Below are positions 16,370-25,107 of a stretch of DNA of 64,000 nucleotides, piece after piece. Made by a program: the position numbers and the translations under genes. How positions within the stretch are numbered: position 1 is the first letter of the stretch; each line of letters opens with the position of its first letter. This DNA comes from Bacillota bacterium (lineage in GTDB: Bacteria; Bacillota_E; Sulfobacillia; Sulfobacillales; JAIMBI01), in contig JAKARZ010000003.1 in the NCBI GenBank assembly GCA_021828405.1, positions 22,171 through 86,170 on the forward strand, written 5' to 3'. The notes beneath the pieces are model-generated. The model made no database searches, had not been told where the DNA came from, and saw nothing but the letters and a program-made list of their open reading frames with translations.

Positions 16370-16822
16370 TCAATCCCGATGATACGGGTGCCCCCGGTCA
16401 AGGGCCGACACGCGATACAATTGCTCCGCCACCATGAGGATGACCAGCTCGTGCGGCCACGTCAATTGAGAGAGCGACCACGCGGCATCCGCTCGGGCCG
16501 TGATGCTGGGATCGAGGCCATCGGCCCCGCCCACCACCAACACCAGCGCCCGCGGCCCGGCGAGCAAGTCCCGAAGCCAGCGATGAAGTGCCCGGGTCGT
16601 AAACTCCCGCCCATGTTCGTCCAACACTACCAGGAAGTCCGTGGGCCGGACGTGCGCGAGGACCGCCGCGGCCTCCTGGCGCCGAGCCGCCGGGCCGGAG
16701 AGTTTTGTCGCCGGCACGGCGACCCAGGCCCAGGCCCACGGCGGCGGCGTGCGCACGCGGTAGGCCTCGACCGCCGGCGCCCATTCCCCGCCTGACGTCC
16801 GCCCGATGGTGATGACCCGCAC
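16370..16822 (-). CDS. rlmH: 23S rRNA pseudouridine-1915 N3-methyltransferase RlmH
   Basis: A SPOUT-class methyltransferase that methylates pseudouridine 1915 of 23S rRNA with S-adenosylmethionine. Diagnostic blocks are LDEHGREFTTRALHRWL, the trefoil-knot SAM loop LVLVVGGADGLDPS, and the C-terminal SLSQLTWPHELVILMVAEQLYRV ending in HPYHRD. The 150-residue length is normal. The usual arginine after HEL is replaced (HELVILM), a small deviation from the family. It heads the pair with the mazG-like gene. Confidence 0.93.
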   Translation of the reverse strand: MRVITIGRTSGGEWAPAVEAYRVRTPPPWAWAWVAVPATKLSGPAARRQEAAAVLAHVRPTDFLVVLDEHGREFTTRALHRWLRDLLAGPRALVLVVGGADGLDPSITARADAAWSLSQLTWPHELVILMVAEQLYRVSALDRGHPYHRD

Positions 16823-16960
16823 GCTCCCACCTCCTGCCGCACCCTGCAGCCTTTAGCCCACCCGCTTGATCCTCCGCGAACAAAGGCGCACAATAAGGGC
16901 TCGTCGCCGTGCCCTCGTAGTTTTCCCCTCACCGTATCACGTCGCCCAGGCGTTGGCGGG

Positions 16961-16989
16961 TTGGCGAGCACCCGCAGACAGCTTAAGAT
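16961..16989 (+). promoter_or_regulatory. Candidate sigma-A promoter of the ABC exporter operon
   Basis: TTGGCG (16961-16966) and TAAGAT (16984-16989) are separated by 17 bp, about 35 bp before the first ABC gene. The AT-rich sequence GTTAACTAACTTAG just downstream (16995-17009), with its repeated TAAC, could be an operator for a MarR- or PadR-like repressor; this last point is a guess. Confidence 0.45.
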
Positions 16990-17024
16990 GCGATTGTTAA
17001 CTAACTTAGTCATCTGGAGGACCT

Positions 17025-18773
17025 ATGCAGGACTGGTTGATGGGCTTTGTGCGCCCGCACTTGCGCGACGGAATCCTGGCGGTCATCGGGGCCGTGTTGG
17101 CGGCGGGGCTGAACTTGGTGCCGCCGGCGCTCTCCCGCATCTTGGTCAACAACGTCCTCATCGGCCATCAACTGCGATGGCTGTGGCCGATTATTGGAGC
17201 GTCCCTTGCGTTCGCTATTTTGTTCGGCGTGTTTGCGTTCATGCAGGCGTTTCTGTCGGAGCGGCTCGGCCAGGCGGTCCTAAAGCGGATGCGGGACACG
17301 CTCTACGACCACCTCACCGGATTGTCCTATTCGTTTCACGACTCGGTGCAGACCGGCCAGCTCATGAGCCGGCTCACATCCGACGTGCAGTGGGTGTCCA
17401 TGTTCTTCTCCAGCTTCTTCACCCAGGGCACGCAGGTGCTGTTCACACTGGTGTTCGTGATTGCCGCGATTGCCATCCTGGACTGGCAGCTCGCGCTGAT
17501 CCTCCTGGGCCTCATGCCCTTCTTGACCCTGATGGTTCTGCGCTTCGACCATCGCATCCTCCCCGCCTTCCGGGCCATTCGGCAGCAGTTTGCCGTGATG
17601 ACCACGCAGTTGCAGGAAAACATCACCGGCGTACGCGTGGTGAAGGCGTTTGGCCAGGAGCCGCGCGAAGCGGATACCTTCAACGAGACGCTGGACGTGC
17701 TGTTCGAGCGCAACCTGGACACCGCGCGCCTGCAGAGCCGATTCTTCCCGCTGTTTGGCCTCATCGGAGGCGCCTACGGGGTCATCGTGTTTTTGTTCGG
17801 AGGCTGGCAGGCCATCCACCACATCATCTCCGTCGGCAGCTTGGTGGCGATGTCCTCGTATGTGGTCATGATGGTGGTGCCCCTGCAGAGCCTGGGGTCC
17901 GTGCTGAACCTGTATGCCCAGTTTGGCACGGCGGGCCAGCGCCTGTGGGAACTGATGCAGGAGAACGCCACGGTGGTGGCGCCGCCAAAGCCGCACCGGC
18001 CGCAGTCGGTGGCTGGAGCCATTGAGATGAACCAGGTGTCGTCCCTGTATCGGGATGCCGTGCGTCCCGCGCTCACGGACATTTCGTTCAAGGTGGAGCC
18101 CGGCCAGTCGCTGGCGCTCGTGGGCCCCACCGGCGCCGGCAAAACCAGCGTGATCGCGCTCATCCCGCGCCTGTACGACGTATCGAGTGGCTCCGTGACC
18201 GTGGACGGCGTGGACGTGAGGCAGTGGGATCCCGTATGGCTCCGCCGTCACATCGGCGTGGTGCCCCAGGAGACGTTTTTGTTTTCCGCCACGGTGCGCG
18301 AGAACATCGCCTACGGCCGCCCGGAGGCGACGGTCGACGAGGTGCGCCGCGCAGCCGAGATGGCGCAGGCGGGCGAGTTCATCGAAGACATGCCGCGCGG
18401 GTACGACACCATCATCGGAGAGCGCGGGATCGGGCTCTCGGGCGGCCAGCGCCAGCGTATTGCGATTGCGCGGGCGCTGCTGGTGGATCCGCCCATCATC
18501 ATCCTGGATGATGCGACGGCCAGCGTCGACCTCGAGACCGAGGCGGCTATTCAACAGGCCACCCGGGCCCTCCTGTATGGCCGCACGGCCATTGTGGTGG
18601 CCCACCGCTTGTCGTCGCTGCAGGCGGCACACGAAATTTTGGTAATTGACGGCGGGCGCATCGTCCAGCGGGGGGTGCACCAGCAGCTGGTGAGCGTCCC
18701 GGGCATCTACCGGGACGTCCACGACGTTCAGTTCCGCGACCAGCGCCAGGTCCTGGGCGGCACCGCGTCGTAG
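17025..18773 (+). CDS. ABC exporter half-transporter, subunit with degenerate catalytic site
   Basis: A 582-residue half-transporter with an N-terminal six-helix exporter domain (about 1-320) and a C-terminal ATPase. Walker A is GPTGAGKT (about 367), the signature is LSGGQRQR (about 472), and Walker B is IIILDDATASVD (about 491). The catalytic glutamate after Walker B is replaced by aspartate, as in the non-catalytic subunit of heterodimeric exporters of the BmrC/D or TM287/288 type. The start ATG has GGAGG 6 bp upstream. The next gene, 33 bp downstream, supplies the complementary subunit. The substrate (drug, lipid or peptide) is unknown. Confidence 0.92.
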   Translation: MQDWLMGFVRPHLRDGILAVIGAVLAAGLNLVPPALSRILVNNVLIGHQLRWLWPIIGASLAFAILFGVFAFMQAFLSERLGQAVLKRMRDTLYDHLTGLSYSFHDSVQTGQLMSRLTSDVQWVSMFFSSFFTQGTQVLFTLVFVIAAIAILDWQLALILLGLMPFLTLMVLRFDHRILPAFRAIRQQFAVMTTQLQENITGVRVVKAFGQEPREADTFNETLDVLFERNLDTARLQSRFFPLFGLIGGAYGVIVFLFGGWQAIHHIISVGSLVAMSSYVVMMVVPLQSLGSVLNLYAQFGTAGQRLWELMQENATVVAPPKPHRPQSVAGAIEMNQVSSLYRDAVRPALTDISFKVEPGQSLALVGPTGAGKTSVIALIPRLYDVSSGSVTVDGVDVRQWDPVWLRRHIGVVPQETFLFSATVRENIAYGRPEATVDEVRRAAEMAQAGEFIEDMPRGYDTIIGERGIGLSGGQRQRIAIARALLVDPPIIILDDATASVDLETEAAIQQATRALLYGRTAIVVAHRLSSLQAAHEILVIDGGRIVQRGVHQQLVSVPGIYRDVHDVQFRDQRQVLGGTAS

Positions 18774-18806
18774 CGGGCGGGGAAAGGGGAGAAAGGAGGA
18801 ACCCAG

Positions 18807-20636
18807 GTGATTAACCGCATTGACCAGGAGGAAGAACCGGTTGAGCGCCCCTTTGACAGCCGGATGTTCCTTCGGCTCCTCGGGTATCTCCTGCCCTACA
18901 AGCGCCTGATCGCGTGGGCGATTGTGGGGCTGGCGTTTGGAACCCTGGCCACGCTGGCGATTCCGTACATGTTTGAGATTGCCATCAACCAGGACATTTT
19001 GCCGGGCCACTTCCAGGGCTTGCTGTCGCTGGCAGGCGTGATGGCCTTTATCTATGTCGTGCGCTACGTGAGCACCCGGATTCAAACCTGGGTCATCTCC
19101 AAAATGGGCCAGGAAGTGCTGCGCGACCTACGCAGCCAACTGTTCACGCACATCAACCAGCTGAACTTCACGTTCTTTGACCGCCTCCCGGCGGGGAAGA
19201 TCATGACCCGGGTGACATCGGACGTGTCCAACTTGAACTCCTTGCTGAGCCAAGGATTGGTCAGCACGCTGAGCAATGCGCTCACCCTGGTGGGCACGGT
19301 GGCCGCCATGCTCATCCTCAAATGGAACCTGGCGCTGGTCTCGTTTATCGTGCTGCCGCTTTTAGTGACGCTGTCGACACGGTTCCGCCGCATGATCGTG
19401 GAGCGCTGGCGGCGGGTGCGCCGGCAAATCTCCATCGTCAATGCGACGTGGGCCGAGTCGCTCTACGGCGCGCGGGTCGTCTCATCGTTCGGTCGTGAGG
19501 ACCACAACCGCGAGCACTTTCACGACATCTCCCAGGCCAATTTCGTCGCCCACGTGCGCGCCATGATGCTGTCGGCCATGTTTGGCCCGGCCATCACGTT
19601 TGCCGGCACCGTGGGCACGGGGCTGGTGTTCTGGTATGGCACGTCACTGTATGCGGCACACGCGGTCTCGCTGGGCCTCATCGTGGCGTTCCTCAACTAC
19701 CTGGCCGGGTTCTGGCAGCCCATCTCCCAGCTCGGCAATTTTTACAACCAGTTGTTGGTGGCCATGGCGTCGGCCGAGCGCGTGTTCGAGTATCTGGACC
19801 AAGCGCCGCTGGTCACCAACCGCGATCGGGCTCGGACGGTCGACCGGCTCAGCGGCGACGTCGTGTTTGACCATGTGGTGTTCGAGTACGTCCCGGGCCG
19901 CCCCGTGCTGCGCGACGTGTCGTTTCACGTGCTAGCCGGCCAAACCATCGCGTTGGTCGGTGCGACCGGCGCCGGCAAAAGCAGCATCCTCTCGCTGCTG
20001 CCCCGGTTTTACGATGTGGTGGGCGGCGCGATCCGGTTGGACGGCATCGACATCCGCGATATTGAGTTGCGTTCGCTGCGCCGTCAGGTGGCACTGGTGC
20101 TGCAGGACACGTTTATCTTCGACGCCACCATCCGAGACAACATTCGCTATGGGCGGCCGGAGGCTCGAGACGCCGACGTGGAGGCAGCGGCTGAGGCTGC
20201 CTGTGCGCATCACTTCATCAGCGAACTGCCCCAAGGCTACGACACGCCGGTGAAAGAGCGCGGGTCCCGACTCTCCTTGGGGCAACGGCAATTGTTGGCG
20301 TTTGCCCGCGCGATTCTGGCCGACCCCGCCATTCTCATCCTGGACGAGGCCACGGCCAGTATCGACACCAGCACTGAGGTGCTGGTCCAGCAGGGCTTAA
20401 AGCGCCTCTTGGCAGGCCGCACGGCGTTCGTGGCAGCCCACCGGCTCTCGACGATTCGCGAGGCCGACCGGATTTTGGTCATCGATCAGGGTAAGCTGGC
20501 AGAGTCGGGCAGCCATGACGAACTGCTGGCGCAGAGGGGCCACTACTTCCGGTTCTTGAACGCGCAGTTCCAACTGGAGGCGAACGGCGGCTGGTTCGGC
20601 CAGCCGCAGGAGGTGGCCGCCGGCCAGGACGTCTGA
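18807..20636 (+). CDS. ABC exporter half-transporter, catalytic subunit
   Basis: The 609-residue partner of the preceding gene. It has the exporter membrane domain at about 30-350 and then an ATPase with Walker A GATGAGKS (about 385), an unusual signature LSLGQRQL (about 488) and a complete Walker B ILILDEATASID (about 508) with the catalytic Glu. The altered signature pairs with the degenerate site of the first subunit, giving one active and one inactive composite ATP site. The GTG start has AAAGGAGG 7-9 bp upstream. It is followed by a GC-rich hairpin at 20650-20678. Confidence 0.93.
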   Translation: MINRIDQEEEPVERPFDSRMFLRLLGYLLPYKRLIAWAIVGLAFGTLATLAIPYMFEIAINQDILPGHFQGLLSLAGVMAFIYVVRYVSTRIQTWVISKMGQEVLRDLRSQLFTHINQLNFTFFDRLPAGKIMTRVTSDVSNLNSLLSQGLVSTLSNALTLVGTVAAMLILKWNLALVSFIVLPLLVTLSTRFRRMIVERWRRVRRQISIVNATWAESLYGARVVSSFGREDHNREHFHDISQANFVAHVRAMMLSAMFGPAITFAGTVGTGLVFWYGTSLYAAHAVSLGLIVAFLNYLAGFWQPISQLGNFYNQLLVAMASAERVFEYLDQAPLVTNRDRARTVDRLSGDVVFDHVVFEYVPGRPVLRDVSFHVLAGQTIALVGATGAGKSSILSLLPRFYDVVGGAIRLDGIDIRDIELRSLRRQVALVLQDTFIFDATIRDNIRYGRPEARDADVEAAAEAACAHHFISELPQGYDTPVKERGSRLSLGQRQLLAFARAILADPAILILDEATASIDTSTEVLVQQGLKRLLAGRTAFVAAHRLSTIREADRILVIDQGKLAESGSHDELLAQRGHYFRFLNAQFQLEANGGWFGQPQEVAAGQDV

Positions 20637-20649
20637 TCCCGGTGCGGTC

Positions 20650-20678
20650 AGGAGGGCCCTCCCAGCGGGGGGCCTCCT
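20650..20678. terminator. Hairpin between convergent genes
   Basis: AGGAGG (20650-20655) pairs with CCTCCT (20673-20678), with a run of C opposite G inside. It lies between the ABC operon and the convergent hypothetical gene at 20688 and may serve both, although no T-tract is present. Confidence 0.5.
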
Positions 20679-20687
20679 GCCTCTCCG

Positions 20688-21230
20688 TCAAAACGGCGTG
20701 GGCGGGGCCAGCGCGGCTTGCCGCTCGCCCAAGGCGGCCAGGACCGCCGCGAGCGCGGTCTCCAGACGAAGTCGCCGCGACGGCTCGTCTTCAAGCGGCC
20801 CCGGATGCGCCAGCGCCACCAGCGCGTCCACGTGGCCCGCCAGCCGCGCGTCACACGCCACCAGCAGGTCCAGCAGCCCATCGTTGGCTCTAAGGCGATG
20901 AAAGACCCGATCCTGGGAGGGCATCTCCTGCGCTCGCACGCGCGACGCTTCCGCCGAGCACTGGTCGGCCGCGCGCTTTAAGTCCTGCACGCGCGCCAGC
21001 TGGCTGCGGTCCGGCCACGGGTGCTCGCGGCTCGGTGTCGGCAAATCGCGGTGCGCCTCTGTGTACCAGTTGCGCCACTGGCTAGCCACCGCCTCCAGCG
21101 CATCGGCGGTGTGGTTGCGAATCACGTTGTCCCACTGGCGCAGGCTCTCCGCGGTCGCGTACGGGTTGGTATCCCGCGCCTCAGAGAGCCACTTGTCGAG
21201 AGCCACCGGCCAAGCATCGTGCCGCTCCAT
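20688..21230 (-). CDS. Hypothetical helical protein next to SPFH gene
   Basis: A 180-residue protein that I do not recognise. It is predicted to be nearly all alpha-helix (…SQLARVQDLKRAADQCSAEASRVRAQEM…, …RLRLETALAAVLAALGERQAAL), with no signal peptide or membrane helix. The N-terminal third is rich in Trp (WPVALDKWLSEARD, SQWRNWYTEAHRD). It starts 16 bp after the stop of the SPFH-domain gene, so the two are likely co-transcribed and may work together. The C-terminus ends at the hairpin shared with the ABC operon. Confidence 0.7.
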   Translation of the reverse strand: MERHDAWPVALDKWLSEARDTNPYATAESLRQWDNVIRNHTADALEAVASQWRNWYTEAHRDLPTPSREHPWPDRSQLARVQDLKRAADQCSAEASRVRAQEMPSQDRVFHRLRANDGLLDLLVACDARLAGHVDALVALAHPGPLEDEPSRRLRLETALAAVLAALGERQAALAPPTPF

Positions 21231-21246
21231 CTCAATCGGTCCTCCG

Positions 21247-22074
21247 TCAGCCGCGCGTCCCAGTGAGATCGGTCGGATTCACCAGCGGTGTGCCGCCAGA
21301 GATGGTGAAGCCGGTGTTGGTGACGATGTTGGGGGCGGTGAGGAGCCCCTTCTCAGCCATGAGCATGGCGATGTGGTACCGGACCGCCTGCTCCTCGTTC
21401 AACCCAAACGCGCGAAGTGAGATAAGCTGCTTCATCAGGGGGTCGGACGGGGCCACCAGCACTTTCACGTTGTTGAGGGTAATGCCGTATGTGCTGAGAA
21501 ACTCCTGCAGATGGCCCGTCACGAGGTCCGAGATGTCGTGAATGTGTTCGTTGATCTCCTCCAAGGGCGTCACCTGACAAACCTGGTTGATAGCCTGCTC
21601 CAGCACCGGCGCCGCATAGGTGTTCACCTCGGGCGTCTTGATGAAGTGGCCCTCGTACGGCATGTGCTGCACCAGCTTTAGGGCGTCGTCCTTCGAGTCG
21701 ACGTGAATGTAATAATCCACCTGGTAATGTAGCTGGGCCATCTCACGCGAGAGCGCCTGGCCCTCCGTGCGAATCACCAGCTTAGCCCGGCTCACGTAGA
21801 TGGCTTCGTACTGCCAGGGAGACTGCCCACCGTAGAAAGACTGCTGGATGGCCCCGACAATCACTTTCTGCGGGGTATCCACCGGATACTGGCCGGTTTC
21901 GTACACGTTCAAGATGGCCCCGCGCGACTTCAGCACGCAGAAGTGATTCGACTCCACGGTCACCAGCGACCCATTCAAGATGTCGTTGCCGGGATGGTGA
22001 TACAGCAAAACATCGGGACCCATGATCTCACGGCCGTCGTTGGCCAGTGTCGAAATCACGTTGCGGATTGCCAT
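21247..22074 (-). CDS. SPFH/band-7 domain protein
   Basis: A 275-residue protein with an SPFH-type core: SLVTVESNHFCVLKSRGAILNVYETGQYPVDTP near the N-terminus, and the helical part with DISDLVTGHLQEFLSTYGITLNNVKV. This arrangement resembles YdjI/virion-core-like SPFH proteins rather than flotillins, because no N-terminal membrane hairpin is seen. Such proteins form oligomeric scaffolds linked to membrane stress. The ATG at 22074 with AAGGAGG 6 bp upstream is chosen over an upstream in-frame ATG at 22113. A small helical protein gene follows. Confidence 0.8.
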   Translation of the reverse strand: MAIRNVISTLANDGREIMGPDVLLYHHPGNDILNGSLVTVESNHFCVLKSRGAILNVYETGQYPVDTPQKVIVGAIQQSFYGGQSPWQYEAIYVSRAKLVIRTEGQALSREMAQLHYQVDYYIHVDSKDDALKLVQHMPYEGHFIKTPEVNTYAAPVLEQAINQVCQVTPLEEINEHIHDISDLVTGHLQEFLSTYGITLNNVKVLVAPSDPLMKQLISLRAFGLNEEQAVRYHIAMLMAEKGLLTAPNIVTNTGFTISGGTPLVNPTDLTGTRG

Positions 22075-22221
22075 CGCGCATCCTCCTTCGATCGTTTGCC
22101 GAGGATTCCACACCTAGCGCTACGCTTGAGGACCGGCACTAGAATCAGGATACCGCATTCCCGGATGTTTCCGCCGGTACACGGCCGCTTATCGCAGTCA
22201 TGCGTCGCGCGACCCACTGGG

Positions 22222-22857
22222 CTAGTCCGGGACGCTTTGGTCCGAGCCGGGCCCCAGCGTGGACGCGATCAGCGCCGCGATGTCACGCTCCGACTCGTGG
22301 GCGCTTTCCGCGAGCACGCGCACGACCCGCGCCCGCTGCTCGGCTGGGCGGTTTTGGCCAAGTTTCTGCTTGCCCTCGAGGTGCTCGACATCCACGGCAA
22401 TGCCGACGATGGCCTGCCGCTGGGCCACGACGGTCGGGTGATGAAGCTGCTGCCGCAGCGGGGAATCCGGCTCGTGCCATGCCACCAGGCTCTCAAGCTG
22501 CTGGGCCAGCTCGTCATCGGTCAGCAGGCGAGCGCGGCCGGTGGCGTGGACAGCGGTGTAGTCCCATGTGGGCACGTCCAGTCCCGCCTCATACCAGCGA
22601 GGCGATATATAGCAGTGCGGCCCCGCAAACACCACCAGCACCGAGGCGCCCGGCAAGTGCCGCCAGTGCGGGTTGGCTCGCGCCACATGGCCCAGGAGCT
22701 GCGGCGCGGAGGCGTCGGGCCCCCAGACCCACGGGATGTGCGTGGCCAGCCACTCCCCGCCGGCCGCCTGGGACACCAGAAGTCCAAAATTGTGCCGGGC
22801 GATAAAGGCGCGCACCGCATCCGCGCTTGTCATCCGAAACGAAGGGGGATTGTACAC
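22222..22857 (-). CDS. PaiB-like FMN-binding protein
   Basis: A 211-residue member of the PaiB family (FMN-binding split-barrel fold). It begins MYNPPSFRM, the usual family start, and contains FGLLVSQAAGGEWLATHIPWVW, LLGHVARANPHWRHLPG and GPHCYISPRWYEAGLDVPTWDY, all characteristic blocks. In Bacillus, PaiB is described as a negative regulator of sporulation and protease genes, but the family is broad and no DNA-binding domain is visible. The gene stands alone and is divergent from the M20 hydrolase. Confidence 0.88.
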   Translation of the reverse strand: MYNPPSFRMTSADAVRAFIARHNFGLLVSQAAGGEWLATHIPWVWGPDASAPQLLGHVARANPHWRHLPGASVLVVFAGPHCYISPRWYEAGLDVPTWDYTAVHATGRARLLTDDELAQQLESLVAWHEPDSPLRQQLHHPTVVAQRQAIVGIAVDVEHLEGKQKLGQNRPAEQRARVVRVLAESAHESERDIAALIASTLGPGSDQSVPD

Positions 22858-23017
22858 GTCGCTTCGCCTCCCGCATCACGGTAGCATGCCGGCGCAATGA
22901 AGCGCGGCGGGGGCCTTCGACCCAGCCCTCCCCTCCGGTGAAGGAAAATAGTCGCCGATGCCGAATGCCAGCGCGATACAGTTGCCCAAGATGCCCCCAC
23001 GAAAGCGAGATGTCGTC

Positions 23018-24247
23018 ATGCCGACACCGGACCTCCTTCAAGAAGCCCAGAGCCTTGTTTCGCACCTCACCGAGCTACGCCGCACCATTCACCGCCACCC
23101 GGAGCTGGGGCTCGACACCGAAGAGACGGCGCGCCTCGTAGAGCGTGAGTTGGATACCCTGGGCATCGCCCACCGGCGATTTGCCGGCACGGGCGTGGCG
23201 GGCTATTTGGGACAGGGCCGCCCGGGCCTCGCCCTCATCCTGCGCGGGGACATGGATGGCCTTCCCCTGCAGGAGGACACGGGCCTTCCCTTCCAGAGCG
23301 AAATCCCCGGCCGGATGCACGCGTGCGGGCACGACGTCCACACCACCTGCGTCCTGGGTGCGGCCGCGCTGCTGAAGGCCCACGAAGCGGACCTGCCCCA
23401 GCCGGTGGTCCTCATGTTCCAGCCCGCCGAGGAAGGACCCGGCGGAGCCCTGCCGATGCTCCGCGACGGCCTCATGGCGGACCCACCGGTTGGCGCTGCC
23501 ATCATGGTGCACTGTGACGTCGACCTCGCCGCCGGTGTCGTGGGCTTCAAGAGCGGGCCGGCGATGGCCAGCGTGGACGACTTCACGATGACGGTGCATG
23601 GCCAGGGGGGCCACGCGGCCCATCCAGAGCGGGGCGTGGACGCCCTGGTCGTGGCCAGTCAGATTGTGGTGCTGGCGCAAACACTGGTGAGCCGCATGAC
23701 CAATCCCACGGAGCCAGCGGTCATCACGTTTGGCACCGTGCATGGCGGCTACCGGCAAAACATCCTGGCGGACCGCGTAGAGCTCACCGGGACGATCCGC
23801 ACCTTCACCTCCAAGCGGCGCCAAGGCATGGAACAAGAACTTCGCCGCCTGGCCACCCTTGTGGCCGAGGCAGCCGGGGCGCACGTCGACATCGAGGTGC
23901 GGCACGGCTATCCGGCGGTGGTCTGCGACGACGCCATGACCGCGCTGGCGCTGGAAGCCGCCGGGTCCGTGCTGGGAGCGGACCGCGCGGTGGTCCTGCC
24001 CGACCCGTCCACCGGCGCGGAGGACTTCGCCTACGTGGCGGCGCTGGTGCCGGCCGCCCACTGCCATCTCGGCGTGCGGTCCCCCGACCTGGCTGAGGTC
24101 GGCGCCGGGCGTGGACTGCACTCCGCCCACTTCGTGCCCGACGAGGCCGCGCTGCCCACCGGCGCGGCGGTGCTGGCGGGCGTGGCTTTAAGAGCGACAA
24201 CGACGGCGGTGGCGAAGCCAAGCCGCCCCATCCCCGCCGACTGGTAG
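23018..24247 (+). CDS. M20-family amidohydrolase
   Basis: A zinc-dependent amidohydrolase of the M20D group (hippuricase, N-acyl-amino-acid hydrolase or IAA-amino-acid hydrolase type). The blocks are ELRRTIHRHPELGLDTEET, DMDGLPLQEDTGLPF, then MHACGHDVHTTCVLGAA with metal ligands, QPAEEGPGGA with the catalytic Glu, and the dimerisation lid (VDDFTMTVHGQGGHAAHPERGVD). I start at MPTPDLLQEA (23018, 409 residues); an in-frame ATG at 22958 with GAAGGA upstream would add 20 residues. Natural substrates could be N-acyl amino acids, which would fit the racemase/GNAT pair 25 kb away, but this is speculation. Confidence 0.9.
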   Translation: MPTPDLLQEAQSLVSHLTELRRTIHRHPELGLDTEETARLVERELDTLGIAHRRFAGTGVAGYLGQGRPGLALILRGDMDGLPLQEDTGLPFQSEIPGRMHACGHDVHTTCVLGAAALLKAHEADLPQPVVLMFQPAEEGPGGALPMLRDGLMADPPVGAAIMVHCDVDLAAGVVGFKSGPAMASVDDFTMTVHGQGGHAAHPERGVDALVVASQIVVLAQTLVSRMTNPTEPAVITFGTVHGGYRQNILADRVELTGTIRTFTSKRRQGMEQELRRLATLVAEAAGAHVDIEVRHGYPAVVCDDAMTALALEAAGSVLGADRAVVLPDPSTGAEDFAYVAALVPAAHCHLGVRSPDLAEVGAGRGLHSAHFVPDEAALPTGAAVLAGVALRATTTAVAKPSRPIPADW

Positions 24248-24466
24248 CGGAGGACCGCGAGGCGGCAATGGCGTTGCTGGCCGCGTGGCCCTGCCCTCGT
24301 CGCGTGCACGGTGGCGCCCTGATCGCGGTCGGGCGCCACTAGACCGTCTGGGTCCCGGGCATGGCCGGACGCCGACGACGCGCAGTCGCGTGGGTGCCCT
24401 CCTCATGCGTGGAGGTTGGGGCCACTTGCTGGCCTCCCAACGACTGTTGCCGTCGGGAGCGGTTCG

Positions 24467-25093
24467 CTAGCCGCCCAGCACATCGGGGACCCGGCGGAGC
24501 ACGTGGAGCAAAGTCTTGATCCCCACTTGCACGTCCGGGTCCTGAATCTCTCGCCACAGTCTCACCGCAGTCAGTTGGCGGTGATCGGCCTGTGCATGCG
24601 CGAGGCTGTCGGCGCCCACGTCGGCAAGTCGCACGGCGGTTTCGAGCAGGCCGGCGGACATCAATTGGTCCAGTGCACCGACAACCTCCACCCCGAATGC
24701 GGTCATCCGCTCCGCCAAGGCTGGACTGAGCGAGTCATGCAGCGACTTGGCCAGGTTGGCCAGGTCCTCCATCAGCGCCCACGTCCCATTGGCCCGCCAT
24801 TCCGCAACCTGGCGAAGCCCAAAAGCCAACTCCTCGGTCATCGGGCCGGTGGCGGACCCGAGGGGATCCTGCGGGGCGTCGTCCGGCGGGGAGAGCTTCC
24901 GGGACCCCGGCGCAACCGCAGGCGAGGCCTCCCCGCCGATGCCGGCGCTTCCTCCCTGGCCCATCCAGTCGGCCAGGGCGACCGTCATGGACTCCACCCG
25001 CTTCGCTAGGGCCGGCGGCACGGTGTCTGGTAACATGCTCAGCACTTCCAACCATTCGTGGAGGGTTTCCTCTGATAGCTCGACGATAGCCAC
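24467..25093 (-). CDS. DUF1641-domain protein following sqr
   Basis: A 208-residue helical protein. The C-terminal half has the DUF1641 pattern (TAVRLWREIQDPDVQVGIKTLLHVLRRVP). The middle (about 45-85) is a Pro/Gly/Ser-rich linker. It starts with GTG, with AGGAGG upstream, 14 bp after the sqr stop, so it belongs to the dsrE-tusA-sqr operon. DUF1641 genes are frequent partners of sulfide:quinone oxidoreductase and of NDH-2-like flavoproteins; the molecular role is unknown. Confidence 0.85.
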   Translation of the reverse strand: MAIVELSEETLHEWLEVLSMLPDTVPPALAKRVESMTVALADWMGQGGSAGIGGEASPAVAPGSRKLSPPDDAPQDPLGSATGPMTEELAFGLRQVAEWRANGTWALMEDLANLAKSLHDSLSPALAERMTAFGVEVVGALDQLMSAGLLETAVRLADVGADSLAHAQADHRQLTAVRLWREIQDPDVQVGIKTLLHVLRRVPDVLGG

Positions 25094-25107
25094 ACGTCGC
25101 CTCCTCG

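Noticed and set aside
17280..19085. 600-codon minus-strand frame opposite the first ABC exporter
   Set aside because: The opposite strand has complete Walker A, signature and Walker B motifs; this frame is low-complexity and lacks any family pattern.
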